Shown here piece after piece: positions 1-12,365 of a stretch of 64,000 nt of DNA (the first letter of the stretch is position 1; each line of letters opens with the position of its first letter). The notes beneath the pieces are model-generated. The model had not been told where the DNA came from. It made no database searches and worked only from the letters and a program-made list of their open reading frames with translations. The stretch lies in assembly GCA_958496175.1 (NCBI GenBank), contig OY292276.1, forward strand, positions 18,680,001 to 18,744,000, read 5' to 3'. The DNA comes from Sisyra terminalis. Its lineage: Eukaryota; Arthropoda; Insecta; Neuroptera; Sisyridae. The position numbers and the translations under genes are program-made.

Positions 1-2091
1 AGTTGTTGCAAAGCCTTGCAAATAATTAATTAGTTAAGGGTTGGGGATGGTATTGCTTTATCCGTTATAAGCGTCCAAAGTTATTCTATCGGAGATCTTT
101 TATATTTCAATCGCTGCATTCACTAAGTAGTAAAAAATTGAAAACTTAAATAATATTCAAAATGAAATTATCCGATAGTTTTCTTATTATTAGTCGATTT
201 TCACTTATTTTGCATTATAAATTTGCAAACTAGATGTCAAAAAGGTTGATAATATTGAGCCTGATTATAACTTAGATTTAAACTCTGAACTTATATCTAA
301 AAGTGTTTTAATTTTTTGTAAGAAAAACAATATTTTACTTTCCAGTCGCCCTAATATATTTTTCCAGAAAAAAATGTGTAAGCTATAAAAAGGTGCATTT
401 AACTTTAAGCAAGAAAATTTAATATTATTAGTGTTGATTTCTTTAAATCAAGATTTACAAGAACACAGTATGTTGATTAAATTTTTATTATTTTAATACC
501 TCCTAGTTTTGAATGAAATTATAGCAATAACTATTATTAAAGTATGTCATTTCGCGTGTTCACTATAATTATCATCATGATTGTTCGTTATAAATATATG
601 TTTATGGTTTATATCTATATAGAAGTAGGTTGAAAACGAAATTTATTAAATCTAAGATTGGAAGAGAAAAGTTGAAATCTGATTTTATTGTTCCGTTTTT
701 GATACATTCTTTGTTTAATCCACCCTTCTCATTCTACTTGTAATCCTTTTGTTATTATGAAATTACTATAAACTTATATTTTACTTTGTTTTAATCTATA
801 ACAATTCTGTAGTAAAATTAAATTGTTCAAATTCATAAACTTCATGGATTAAATTTTGACTGAAAATCATTTTAAATTACTTTTAAACACAAAGTTAATT
901 AGTACTCAAGTAAAAATAAATGAAAAAAAATACTTTTTCTATGACTCAGTTATTTTCCAAATGGAGCAAAGGAAATCAAAAGAAAATATAAGAAATAGCA
1001 TTCTTTTATTTGATCCAATTCCGTGGCTGGATAATGCTTAATATAGAGAAATACGTGATCAAATTATTAAACTTAAAGGTAGCGGTTCTTTTGATAAAAA
1101 CTTGGATAACAAGTTTACCATGAGATTATTTTTAAATTTTTTTATATTATACTACACACAAGATATATTTTTCACAATTTGCTGTTACCAAGCTTTGGCG
1201 TTGTTAAATTTAAATTAGTTAATTTAAAAGTATTATTTTCTGGGTTGTTTATAACGATAAAAAGATGTATTTGATTTGAAATAAGAGCAGTATCGAAATT
1301 TTAAAAGTTTCTTTATCGAGTTACTATTAAAAGCGTTCAAAGTTATAATTGCTAGATATATTGTTTGTAGTCATGTTCAATTATTTAAGGCAATAAATAT
1401 TCAAATACGCTTGAGTTGTCTGAAATAAATTGCGTAGCAGGTTGGCACCAAATTGGTATAATTTCTTTTTAAAATTGAATTGACTTCAAGCTTGGCAATC
1501 TTTCCAATTTTTGATCAAATGTGGAATTGTACTATGTTTTTATCAAAATCAACTACAGACATAAGAGGTTTTGATTGAAAAACTAATACCTTAACATAAA
1601 TTTAGTCGCCAGCTTCAAATAACTTTTTTGTACTTCAAACGAATTCCACAAATTAATACTAATTTAATATAGAATTCAAACGATAAATAGGTTTGGTAGT
1701 TAGTAGTACATTGTAAGGACTAAAAATCTCTTATATAGTTAATTGTTTTTTACTTAGAAATTTTCGAGTGGATAAAGTTTTACATGTGTAAAAACACATG
1801 TGTGCAATTCACACGAGAGAAGTGAAACCTTCAAAATTGTGAACTTCACGATAATGAGACGAATGTAAAATTTTAAGAGTAGGATAATTGTAGGATTTAT
1901 TAAAGGTAATATAGGTATCAAGTTTAAAAATTATTTTACATTTTATTCACATATAAATTACAAATTTTTCTAGACTCCGATTTGCATTTTCGATAAATGG
2001 TGTGAGAGGCTTTTGGTAACTAAAGTATGAAATAAATATTTAAGTTTCAATTTGATCAATAGATATATCGTTGACATACGTAATTACGTCA
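1..2091. other. AT-rich stretch, no gene seen
   Basis: No open frame here looks protein-like, and I see no RNA gene or transposon hallmark. A small palindrome built on ACACATGT lies near 1,780-1,805. Probably intronic or intergenic. Confidence 0.5.
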
Positions 2092-2241
2092 AGTGGAAGG
2101 ATCATGCAGAAAACATAAAGAAGATATTTCCAACTTCAGCTAATCACAATTGAATGGTCGAAAATCAGTGGAAGAACCAAGCAGAAAACATAAATATGGG
2201 GTTTCCACCAACAGCCAATCACAACTAGATAATCGAAAATG
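2092..2241. repeat. 75-bp tandem duplication, two copies
   Basis: Two head-to-tail units, 2092-2166 and 2167-2241, are each exactly 75 bp and align without gaps. Both begin AGTGGAAG, share GCAGAAAACATAAA in the middle and end with AATCACAA and TCGAAAAT. The period is a multiple of three. Read on the plus strand in the frame of AAG TGG AAG, the units give similar peptides (WKDHAENI and WKNQAENI, then ANHN) that stop at the same relative place. The stops argue against a live exon. A duplicated fragment of an old coding or mobile sequence is possible; I do not recognise it. Confidence 0.85.
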
Positions 2242-3480
2242 AATCGTAATTTCGAAATTTATTGTCAATTACTGTTTTTGATCTTGTTATTAATACAGTG
2301 CGACAGCTATACATTTTTAAAATAAATTTCGGGTCCATCTAGTGAATCAAAGAAACTGTTGTATCTAATACAATATTTACACTAATATCTCCACTTAAAA
2401 TCTTTGAAATTTTATCTTGTTAAATATATGCGATATCTCTTGTGTGTGTTATAATAAATTTTCGTTGATAAACTTTTTAGTCATGTTTCCATTTTTGTTT
2501 TTCGAAAATCATGATAATATTCTGTATTCGTTGTCGGTAACTTTGAATATGATTTTATCAAAATAATGAAATGTTTATGTAGACAATAGACAACTCACCA
2601 CGGTTGTTAGGACGACTATTCGCAAACAGCATAATACGCAGAAGCGCGTATACATATAAAACACTATTATGTTTTCTATCTTATTCTCTCGAAAGTGAAA
2701 CCTTATAGATTTTTATGCTTAACTCTTTAAACTGTCGCTTTTACGTTTCATGAAATTTCAAGTCATAACGATACTAAAGAAGTTTTCACTTCAAAAATAA
2801 CGTACCGTACTCATATTTTTCACCAACCCTGATGGTAGTTATTGTCGAACACATAAGAGTTCATTGTGTTTCATCAATAATGGCTTTTCACAAAAAAAAA
2901 TATCAATTTTATGTTTTCAAAGACAAGCACGAAGCATAGAAATTTCATTCCAAGTAATGAAAATTTTTCATATATGTGCTTCATTATCCTTTTGATAAAA
3001 CGAGAATTTTTTGCAATTTAAAAATGATCTTTTCTACCTATATAATTACATAGGCTTGTATTTGATTTGTACGTGAAGATAAAATTATTTTATTCTGAAA
3101 TATTTTCAAAACATATTGAAGTAACTCAAAGAAGATTAAATAAGAATATTTAATATTTGCTCAGTAATTATAGTCAATTTCTTTGAATAATTTAAGCGAT
3201 TAACGTTTAATAAGACAGAAAATTCACCAGAATCCTTTCTTTTGATCATCGTTGATTCTTTCAAATGTTAATTTTATTCTGTTTACTTTGTACAGAACAA
3301 AAATGGTACTTCTATTACTTACAAAGAAAAAAGGATCAATTAGTAAAATTTAAATCGTCGACAAGAAAACACGCAAAGTAAGAAATAACGACAAGTTGAG
3401 ATGAGTTGCAATAAAAGTAAAGGGTCATGATTGTTAAAAGTGATATATGTATGTTACATCAATTGATTTCTACACTCATA
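2242..3480. other. AT-rich stretch, no gene seen
   Basis: A slightly GC-richer patch lies at about 2,590-2,665 (CGCAGAAGCGCG followed by CATATAAAACA). It could be regulatory, but nothing decides it. No coding signal seen. Confidence 0.4.
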
Positions 3481-3483
3481 TGT

Positions 3484-3895
3484 CACTACAAATGCCTCTC
3501 CACATAAAAGAAGTGGCCATCAAATGTGATGTGCCCGCCCGGGATGTTATAAAACGGCGTCGGAACAGTCCAAGACTATAACAGGATGTGAACGTAGTAT
3601 AAACCAAGAACTAACCGCAGTCGATAGATATTGCAGCTTAATATAAAGTATTTGGTTTACTTGCGGTTGAGTGGACGTCACAGTTATGGGTGCGTTGGTA
3701 CTAAATCTCTACAGGCCGGATAAAGGCCATATGCGCTTCACTGCTTGCCTCAACTTCTCCAGTTTTCCACATTTCCTTCTTCTCTTACTTCCACGTCACC
3801 CATGCTTTATTCACTCACTTCCTTTCTTTACCTTTGTTGCGACCCCTCAGTTTAATTTTAATCCAGCAAGGTTTGCTCATAAACGTTATCGTTAA
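3484..3895 (+). promoter_or_regulatory. GC-richer island with TATA box, candidate promoter or enhancer
   Basis: The base composition rises sharply here against AT-rich surroundings. TATAAAA lies at 3548-3554, preceded by GCCCGCCCGGG. A CRE-like TGGACGTCAC sits at about 3672-3681. AACCGCAGT near 3615 and ACTTGCGGTT near 3659 are inverted relative to each other. I do not see a convincing first exon with a splice donor. The open frame from 3671 starts at GTG, not ATG, and its peptide has no recognisable domain. A core promoter or conserved regulatory block is inference from composition and motifs only. Confidence 0.35.
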
Positions 3896-3899
3896 ATGT

Positions 3900-5415
3900 T
3901 GAGAAACACTGATTTTCTATTTAACTCAACTCCAACTGCTACTAAAATTCCTACTTAAAACGTACATAGTTAGATACGCTGTGCTACGTTAAGAGCTTTT
4001 CAAACGATTAGATTAGCGTAATATTTAACAGATAACTTGAACATTAAATTATGGTTGAAAACTATATAGTTTCAACATAAAATAAATGATCACACTTGCG
4101 CACTACTCGCATAAAGCATAGAGTTTAAAATTGATAAAACTTACAAGTATCATTAACAAGACCCTTTCATCAATGTCGCCATTAATCATTTTGATTAAGT
4201 GAAAACGAGGACAAAAATCTAGGCGACTTCTTAGAATTATATTTATGTTCCAAAAACACTTTCATTGATAGAACGTCAAGATTACTAACACGAAATCCTA
4301 CTTAAAAGTCCAGAAATAATATAAACCGACTGATTTTAAATAAATACCACAATGTTAAATGAATCCGAAATCTCTACCTCATGTTAACTTTAAGGTAATA
4401 GTTTTTTTTAAGTTATGATTTATTACACCTTAAAATTCTGACAAAAACATTTTATAAGTTCTAGATTTTTCCAACGTTGGAAAATTATCTTTTAATAAAA
4501 CACATTAAATAAAAAAATTATCAAATTATAAATCAATTGCAGTAAAAAATAAAATTATGAAATAAAAACTAAATATTTAAATCGCATAAAGGATTAAGTA
4601 ATTAACGTAAATAATGAAAACAAATATTTGAAACTTTATCAGTATGACATAATCTAAGAATTTTTTTCTGTATCAAATAAAAAGTGCAGACTTACACGTT
4701 TAGGGGTAATTAGCTGCTTCTAACAAACAAACGTTTAAAGTTCCTTCAAAATAATGTTAAGCCCTTTTTAGTCGCTTGAATTTAGAAAATATTGTTGCAA
4801 ATCTTCAATATATACGACCACAGTACATACAAATTAAAGGTAGAGAAACAAATAATCAAAAATTAACATAATTCACGTCCCAAAATTAACGTTTATATGC
4901 GGTGTGTTTATGATTGAATTAAGGCTATGTTAATTTAATTAAAATGTGTATACTTAAGAAATGAAAATATTAGACAACTTATCAATTCTTTCTCGATCAA
5001 AGCTATCACAGTAAAATTTTATAGTTTAGAGGGTAAAGTTTAAGATTTTCGACAAATTGAAACATAAGATGCAAACTTTCTAAGACTGGATACACACTAG
5101 TTCAAATGATTAAAATAGATGAACTGAATCTTTTTTCCTTCCAATTTTGGAATTGAAAAAATGCAATATTTTTATTTTTAATTTCTACATTATTTAGTAA
5201 AACCTATAATTTAATAATTTCGAATAATTTCAATTTGTAAAGGAAATACTATTTGGTAACATAATATTAAGCATTCACGTATAGCACTAGCATATACATA
5301 TAAATAAATATAATGTTTCTAATGTTGTTACAAATTATTTTGTACCACCGAACCTGGTTTTAACGATTGTTATTTTAAAAATAAATCATTTAGTATCTCT
5401 CTTCTATCCTTCTAC
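3900..5415. other. AT-rich stretch, no gene seen
   Basis: Only A/T-rich sequence with short chance frames. Nothing recognised on either strand. Confidence 0.5.
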
Positions 5416-5419
5416 CCTT

Positions 5420-6010
5420 ATGAGTTTGGTGATATCATCTTCCATGTTTCCCTGTCCTATACTATAGTGAGACTTCAGGCAATGAGTGTCCAGTTAGCTC
5501 CTCTATTCGGTTGTGTGGAAAATCTTTTTTTGCTATGTTTACCTTCTACTATTTTTTCATTTATTAGTAGTTCTCTTTTTGCAGTTTTTTTAGCGATATG
5601 ATCGAAGTTCCACAAAAACGCCATACTTATTCTACTTATGAGTCTATCTACATGTTTAGTTCTTGAAAGATAGACTTAAAAGCGACTTTTTTAGCTGATA
5701 AGACTCTTAGTATGCGTCTATATGTACAAACATACCCATTATTGACAATTTAAATCTATTACTGGCTGGTTTTTTAGAAACTAAACTTCACCGGAATATG
5801 TGACCATTAGAAAAATCACCGCGGTTAGTAGTTCTATTATAGTTTTTATGAATGGAATGGATATATTTTTCCATATTTTCGTCAGTTTCTCAATCGCTGT
5901 TCTAGCTACTACTATCCCCTATTTGATTTCCACACTGTATCCTTTGGAATCAGCTATTAGAGTGTTGCTAGATATATGCTTCTTTAGAACTAATTTGTAG
6001 CCATTTTTTC
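5420..6010 (-). mobile_element. RTE-like LINE, 3' end of ORF2, decayed
   Basis: On the minus strand, reading right to left, the sequence encodes the C-terminal part of the endonuclease/reverse-transcriptase polyprotein common in insect RTE-like LINEs. The stretch VARTAIEKLTKIWKNIS is at 5909-5859 and matches the family's pattern of KKAMxKLTKIWKDxxIS. YRRILRV lies near 5725-5705. RIEELTGHSLPEV lies at 5509-5471, close to the usual C terminus. Several stops and frameshifts interrupt it, so it is a dead copy. It overlaps in content with the copy at 56.4-57.4 kb, which belongs to the same or a close family. The plus-strand open frame at 5800-6000 is its antisense shadow. Confidence 0.85.
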
Positions 6011-6950
6011 GATGATTTATGAGGAATTATTAGTATGTTTGTACATAATTATTATTTTAGTTCTTATTTTGCTAGTTCCTCGACTGTACTACTCTCTTAA
6101 GTTTACAAAACTATAAAAATCATTTACTGGTTATCTTAACAAACTGAAATATTCGCAAAAACACAGAGCATTACATAAATAATTTTATATTATTTACGAG
6201 TACAGTTATATACCTGCACCTACATTCAGTTCTTTGAAATTATTATTTTTAAAAAAGAAAAATAAACAATCTACCTTCCAAGTAAAATGATTTGTTTAAT
6301 AAATAAAATTCATCAAACAAAGCTCTTACAATCTTTTCTCAAAACTTATATTAAAGCAAACAAAAGTCACAAGTTTAAAACCTCTATAAAATTATTTATT
6401 TTTTTGGAAATCATTGATACAATTTAAGATTTTTCAAACATGTCCAAAAGGCAGCAAAATGAAATTAACAAATTTTATTATCTAATTATGTTGATGCGAA
6501 ATGTCCTGTTACAAAGGTTATTAAAAATTTTAATGTTTTAAGCCTATTATTTCACAGACATTTATGAAACGGGTCAGATTTATCGGCCCGACAAAATAGA
6601 TAAATTAACGACAGAAATGGTTATTGAAATGCCAATAAAATATTTAGAACGACCACCGATCTTTTACGCAACAAAAAATATTATCGCACGATAAGAGGAT
6701 ATATTAAACGACAAGAAAAAAATTTCCATAATGAAAATTTGTATTGCATTAAAAAGAGTTCTAAGATATAAACGGTAAGAAAATAGATATATTAAAAACA
6801 GCAGCTATAAGCTTTGAGCAAAATATAACATTTCTTAATACCGTATTATTTATTTTCAGTCTTGTTTACATAATAATTTTGTAGTATTATTGCACAAATT
6901 TATATGTAATGCAGTGCCATCGAGAATAGAAATAAAAAAAAAAACACATA
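6011..6950. other. AT-rich stretch, no gene seen
   Basis: No coding or RNA signal supported; composition typical of the window. Confidence 0.5.
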
Positions 6951-6959
6951 AAAATAAAG

Positions 6960-7110
6960 CAAAGGTTTTCGCTTGTAGAATTGAAGCTTTTTTATTTTGC
7001 CGACGTCCGCGCTTGCGCTTTTGACCCAACGGTATTAATTTTGCTTCAATAGGTACATCAACCAACTTTAGTCGTCTCTTCATCCCAGAAATATATTTAA
7101 ATTGTTGATT
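6960..7110 (-). pseudogene. Fragment resembling C-terminal tail of a transposase (MULE/SWIM type?)
   Basis: A GC-richer island in AT-rich DNA encodes, on the minus strand, NQQFKYISGMKRRLKLVD followed by VPIEAKLIPLGQKRKRGRRQ and NKKASILQ. The basic block KRKRGR followed by a K-K-A-x-x-x-Q pattern resembles the tail after the SWIM zinc finger in MULE-type transposase proteins of insects. That similarity is from memory and unverified. Downstream the frame turns into low-complexity sequence and stops at 6856. No DDE catalytic region is visible nearby. The methionine at 7083 is internal to the conserved stretch, so it is probably not a start. An orphan exon is the alternative. Confidence 0.4.
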
Positions 7111-9290
7111 TTTTTATAATTCAAAGGTGTTAATTGTCTCTTGTAAGTAACTAGTTTAGTTTTTTGAGGTTCCGTAATATTTTTCTGTTCCATGATGACT
7201 AACAGGGTATTAAGTTTGGTTTTGTACGCAAATCTGTTGTTCATTCACCTTTTTTGGCGTTCTAAGGCTTTTTATCGCTGGTTTATCTATTTTTGTCGCT
7301 TAATTTTTGACGTTAATAAAATTATAGTTGTGATTATTCTATTAAAAAAAAAACAAATCTAACGTGGCGATACGTATATATTCCTCTCTTGAAAATATTT
7401 ACAAATTATTTTGTAATTAGAATCAGTGAAAATAAAGTCGTCTCTATTAACTTGTTTGCTGAATGAACTACGTAAGTAAAATGAGTAAAGAAAATATAAA
7501 AAATAGAGTTGATAAATATAGTTCTATAACTTTGAACTGATAAGAAATGTTCTTTCTTTATGCTTTGTTGGATTTTTCATTAAAATCCTTTGATGTTATT
7601 ATGAAGAAAGATAAAGATTGGTCTTCGATTAACAATTTTTTTTTCAAATCTACCATAGAAAATACTCTTTACTAATCATAAGCTTAATTTTTTTGTAAAT
7701 GATATTTTTTTAAATTAAATTATTATACAATGGAGTTTCAAGTAATAAACATATACCTTTTGTTAAATAGTTTTAATAAAATTGAGCCAGCATTTCATAA
7801 AGGGGATGTTTTTTAAAATAATTATAGCAAAAAAGTAAAAAGTATTTATCGACGATAAAATATTTGCATTTCGCGTTACATTCATATTATATGTAGATAT
7901 TTGTGGGATATGTTGGTTAAAAGACGACATATGTACGTAGTGAAATCTGGAGTTTACACGAGCTGCATAATAAAGAAATAGATACTGGCAAACAGCACAC
8001 CAACCTGATGTTCACGTTCAATAATCAAATTTACGATATCAACTTCTGAGAACTAGAGAAATTGCAATATAATCAAATTTGACTGAACAAATTCGATTGG
8101 AGATAGAGTTTAATTTCAAACGGGTTCTTTTAAATTACATTTCAAGAAAAAACTGTTTCCGTAACTTAAGAAGAAAAGTTAGAAAAAGATTACGAACACC
8201 ACATCTCAATTCTATTTTTCGTTTTATAATTGACAAAGTTTTAATTAACTTCATCTATTTCTGTTGATTGTTTGAATTATTCTTAACATATTCTCAGATA
8301 TTGTTGATTTCCCATTATTTTATTCTGTAATATATTATTACCAAATAGGTATGATATGTAAATAGAACAAAATTAAAAGAGTGTTTTGAGTAAAAGAAAA
8401 AGAAAACCGAAGACATATTGTTTCATTGAAGAGAAAATAACGATAAAGTTGAATAGACAAAACTTTCATATTTTGAAAGAATGTACATATATTCTAATAA
8501 AAATGTAACATTGAGGCAATAACGTTGCTTAAATTTACAATAAATTTCGAAGATTTTGTTCTGAATTGAAAAATATCATAAGTATCTATATGTATATATC
8601 TAATACGTATATGGCAAATGTTCATCGTGCGATTTGTATGTGTATTATTTTTTTAGAATTTATGACAATCTTTTTAATACAATATGAATAGTAGTGGACA
8701 TTTCATAAAACGAAAGTCGTAAAACATAGCCATCTCCCCTTATAATAATACCATAAAAAACTTATTGTACGATATAAACTTGACCTGTTTATGTAGAAAC
8801 ATTTTCGTGCATGGAATATAAAAAATGGATTATTATTAATTGATTTCGAGGGAAAATATAATATCGGATAAATAAAATATGGTTGAATAATTTATTATAA
8901 AAGGAAACTCACGTACCCATTAGATTAATTGCTAAACTACGTTGTAAAATTTCTAACACTGTAGGTACATTAAATTATCTTCTTTATAATCAATTTTTAT
9001 AATCTGATTTTGGAATTCAATGAATACAATAAAATTAATTTCTGTTTATATTTATGCATTCATTGATATCCCTAATTTGAAAGGACATTTCAGATATATT
9101 TATTAAAAAACATTTACTTTTTAAAAGTAAAATTCTTGGTAAAAAATACGGAATTAGATACATTTTTCAGTTTAACACTTTCTACGTTAATTTTATCTTG
9201 AAGGGAATCCTATTTCATCTGAAATTGTAAAACTATGATTTGGCTTCAATGAAAATAAGTCAATTGTCTATTTACGTTAATAGTATTAAG
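7111..9290. other. AT-rich stretch, no gene seen
   Basis: On the minus strand near 7,280-7,230 the peptide KPAIKSLRTPKKVNEQQ could extend the remnant at 7.0 kb, but frames do not join. The rest shows nothing I can support. Confidence 0.4.
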
Positions 9291-9650
9291 CGATTAAGCC
9301 ACCTGTTCCAAAGCTGTATTTTGATTTGCGATCTCCTTAGAGGTACCACGATTTATTGAAATATTAATATTCGTAACTGAGCAAAAATTACAAGCTTAGC
9401 TAAGCTTTTAATTTTAAAATTTATCATATTTTATTTTGAAATGTTAAAGGTAAAAATTTAAGGAAATTTTAGCAACTAAGCCACCAGCTCCAAAGCTGTA
9501 TTTTGATTTTGGACCTCTTTAGAAGTATCGCGATTAATTGAAATATTTTTATACGTAACTAAACAAAAATATTAGGCTTAGCAAAATTTTCAATTTTAAA
9601 ATTGATCATATTTTATTCTGAAAAGATAAAGGTTGCAAATTTAGGTAATG
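9291..9650. repeat. 182-bp tandem duplication, two diverged copies
   Basis: Unit 1 (9291-9472) and unit 2 (9473 to about 9650) start with TAAGCCACC and share CCAAAGCTGTATTTTGATT, GATTxATTGAAATATT and ATCATATTTTATT. The anchor TAAGCC recurs exactly 182 bp apart (9295 and 9477). Copies differ by scattered substitutions and small indels, so the duplication is not recent. No coding potential is evident. Confidence 0.85.
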
Positions 9651-11140
9651 GTTTCATATTCATACGTGTTTTGGGTGTCATTCAGACGAAAGTGCAAAAT
9701 TTGAAAAAAATTATTAGTATTTGATTTTTTGATTTAGTCATTCTACTCATTCATTTGACCGAATCACTCTTTATTAAAAAAATTGTATGTCAGAAGGTAT
9801 AAATTGGTTCATTTTTAATTAAAAACAATTAAAAATGCTTTGTGCTATGAATATTTTGTTCTCAAACAAATTAGGAGAATATTTTTAAGCTTTATAACTT
9901 TTTGTTGCCATTTGATAAATGTTTTCTTAATATAAACCAAAAAGAGCATTACTCATTAAAAAAATATCCTCAACCTAAGTTGCCATTTGTTTCTGATGAA
10001 AAAGACTTATTCAACATTAAGCGAGAATTCCATTTGAAGAGTACTGCAATTAATTATCTGCGCATCTTATTTTAATGAATGTTGAGTTCTAATTAATTAT
10101 TTAAAATATTTGATACAAGACTGGTTTCTTTTTTCACCATCGAATATCGTACCCAAAGTAGCCAGTTTCACAATACGAATTATTGAACTAAAATAACGCA
10201 AGGTAAAATATTTTAAAAGGAATTTTGATGTAAGTAAAATTACATTGAAGAGGAAAATAGTTACAATATATTTTTTTTAATTTTTGAAAGAATATAAGAA
10301 TATTGTTTTTAGTTGTCTACGGCTATAAGTTTTTTTTGGACATTAAGAAAAAATTGTCATCTTTTAAATTATTAATAGTCTTATCAGTATTTACAAACGT
10401 AAATGCATTCAGGTGTGAACAGAAAGTTCGATATTATATAGAATTTTGTGTTAATACCAAAAAATCAAATAACGAGATTTTATTGTCTGGCCAAATGTCT
10501 GTTATTCACCATTTTAGTTTATAATATTCTTTTCTTTTTGGTGAAAAAAAAAACACTATTGAAATCGTATAATCATATAAAGTTGACTCGAATATTTTTA
10601 TTTTATTTGAAAAAAACTTACAATGTATCTCACATTTTCTTTTGTTCGAACGGTCAAATGGACTATAAAATACATTTTTTACTTACTTTATGTGTATGCC
10701 ATGTAAGATTTGACTTGGAAGCAAAAAATCAACAAAAAAGTTGAACTTATATCATATTTTTTTTAAAATAGGGTGAATTAAACTACTATCTGAACTAGAA
10801 GAAGAAGGTAATAAGAAGTTCATGGAAAAAATGAGCTATTATCTGCGAATGATGTTTTTCCCTTTACGATTCAGAACTGGGGTCGACATTTTACAAATTC
10901 AAGAAAAAATTGTTTTGAATAAAAAATCGGGAATCGTAATCATCAATGTGCTTGACGGTATATTAAAAAAACTTCAATTGTGGTTGTTATTGAAGGTATA
11001 AGAAGTCGTGTTTTGAGGAAAGTCTTTCGACAAAAATGAACTGAAAATTTAGTATTTATTGTATGAGAACATATATGCCATACATTGCAGTAGTATGAGT
11101 TGGTGCATAAGTCACTTTACTATATTAAAATGCAATATCT
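9651..11140. other. AT-rich stretch, no gene seen
   Basis: Open frames at about 10.30-10.74 kb overlap each other and have no recognisable domain; treated as chance. Confidence 0.45.
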
Positions 11141-11142
11141 TA

Positions 11143-11490
11143 TTTTTTGTAACGACTGCTTCTAAAGTTGAACTTTCGTGCGTTGTGTGGAGGGGATAAA
11201 GAGCCGTTTTCTCATCGTGGTGGCAAGCGTACGCGAAAGTAGAGAAATCGTGCGCAAAAGTAAATAACAGTGCGCAAAAGTAAAATAAATTGATACCTAA
11301 ATAAACTTTGATAAGAAATAATTAATATAGGTAATTGTTTAGACTGTAGTTTAAACTAAAATGTTGTTTTTATTCATAATTTTTCTATAAATTATTCTTA
11401 CTACAGAGTTGAAATTTTTCATATATAAATAACAATAATTAATTTCTCAATCTGTTTGTGTTAAACTTTAGAAGCAGTCGTTACAAAAAA
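11143..11490. mobile_element. MITE with perfect 27-bp terminal inverted repeats
   Basis: The left end (11143-11169) and right end (11464-11490) are exact reverse complements over 27 bp, with GTAACGACTGCTTCTAAAG as the distinctive part. The total is 348 bp with no transposase frame, so it is a non-autonomous DNA element. The left half is GC-richer and contains short repeats of GTGCGCAAAAGTAAA around 11,250-11,285. Perfect termini suggest a fairly recent insertion compared with the other repeats here. Flanks are T/A runs, so I cannot call a target-site duplication or superfamily. Confidence 0.85.
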
Positions 11491-11495
11491 TTTTG

Positions 11496-11718
11496 TTCGA
11501 TACTTATGCTTAAAGTGAGGTATCTAGTAGGACGAAATTGAGACACTTGCTAAAGCGACTCATCATACACAACTTGATCTCGTGCACCTACCCCCACTCG
11601 CCTGGCGGCCTCGTGGGGGTACACAACGCACTCGATCTCGTTGTGTACGATAAGTCCGTTCAGCTCGTGCATCAATTTCATCCTACTAGAAAACCTCACT
11701 TTACGCATATGTATCGAA
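11496..11718. mobile_element. GC-rich fold-back element
   Basis: The whole 223 bp folds on itself. The outer arms TTCGATACTTATGCTTAAAG (from 11496) and CTTTACGCATATGTATCGAA (to 11718) pair. Inner arms continue with CTAGTAGGACGAAATTGA against TCAATTTCATCCTACTAG, then with CACAACTTGATCTCGTG, and with the centre TACCCCCAC against GTGGGGGTA. The centre is among the most GC-rich sequence in the window. It directly abuts the MITE ending at 11490. The open frame 11538-11723 is a by-product of the hairpin. Superfamily unknown. Confidence 0.8.
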
Positions 11719-12320
11719 AATAACTATTTTGTCATTAATTATTTTTGGTTCTATTCCGGATTTTGAAGATAAATTTTAAACGTTTCCTGGCTTTGCACCT
11801 TTCTAAATAAAACTCGATAACTCAAATCATTTAAAATGTTTCTTGGTCTTTAATTTAATGAGTTTCGACTTTAATTACAAATTAACACACAAAGGACTGT
11901 AAATATCAAAAGCAAGTAATCCATATAGTCTTTATTATACTTTTGTTATTTTTATCAATTCAAATATTTTTAGAATAAATGGAAAATTAGCGACTTGATG
12001 AAGGTAATATACTGTCAGAAAAGCCCAAGATTTATTGAAAAGGCGATAAAAAAACTTTTTTTTTCTAGTCCTTAAATCGTATAAAGACAGGAAACATTTA
12101 ATCAAAGAAACTAAAAAAATAAATCATTTCATAAAATTTTATGATCATTAAAATTTGTTTCAATTAGATGAATAAGCTTACTACTCATTTTAATTAATGG
12201 AATTTTTACGTTTCACAAAAAATAAAAATTAATAATGAGTTTCCTCCCTTAATAATTTATCCATTATTCACTGATTGAAGTTGTCATTTTTCAATTATCA
12301 ATTGTATGGCTTATCCTGTT
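11719..12320. other. AT-rich upstream region of the 12.4-kb gene
   Basis: No gene. It lies immediately 5' of the TATA box at 12328, so proximal promoter elements may be here, but I recognise none. Confidence 0.4.
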
Positions 12321-12327
12321 AGAAAAC

Positions 12328-12365
12328 TATAAAAGCCTTCTTTTGCAACGCTGTCTATCATTTTC
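12328..12365 (+). promoter_or_regulatory. TATA box and initiator of the small secreted-protein gene
   Basis: TATAAAA at 12328-12334 is followed by an arthropod-type initiator, TCATTT, with its A at 12360. That is 32 bp downstream of the first T of the TATA box, the standard spacing. The predicted 5' UTR is about 92 nt and contains no upstream ATG in a strong context. Spacing and the gene that follows make this the best-supported promoter in the window. Confidence 0.65.

Noticed and set aside
3671..3895. 74-codon frame in the GC island
   Set aside because: It begins at GTG; the first ATG is internal. The peptide has no recognisable domain.
5800..6000. 66-codon plus-strand frame
   Set aside because: Antisense shadow of the RTE LINE at 5.4-6.0 kb.
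10303..10744. Two overlapping frames of 73 and 98 codons
   Set aside because: They overlap in different frames, have no domain and show the A/T-driven residue bias of chance frames.
11538..11723. 61-codon frame in the fold-back element
   Set aside because: It lies entirely in a hairpin repeat and begins at TTG; a by-product of the palindrome.
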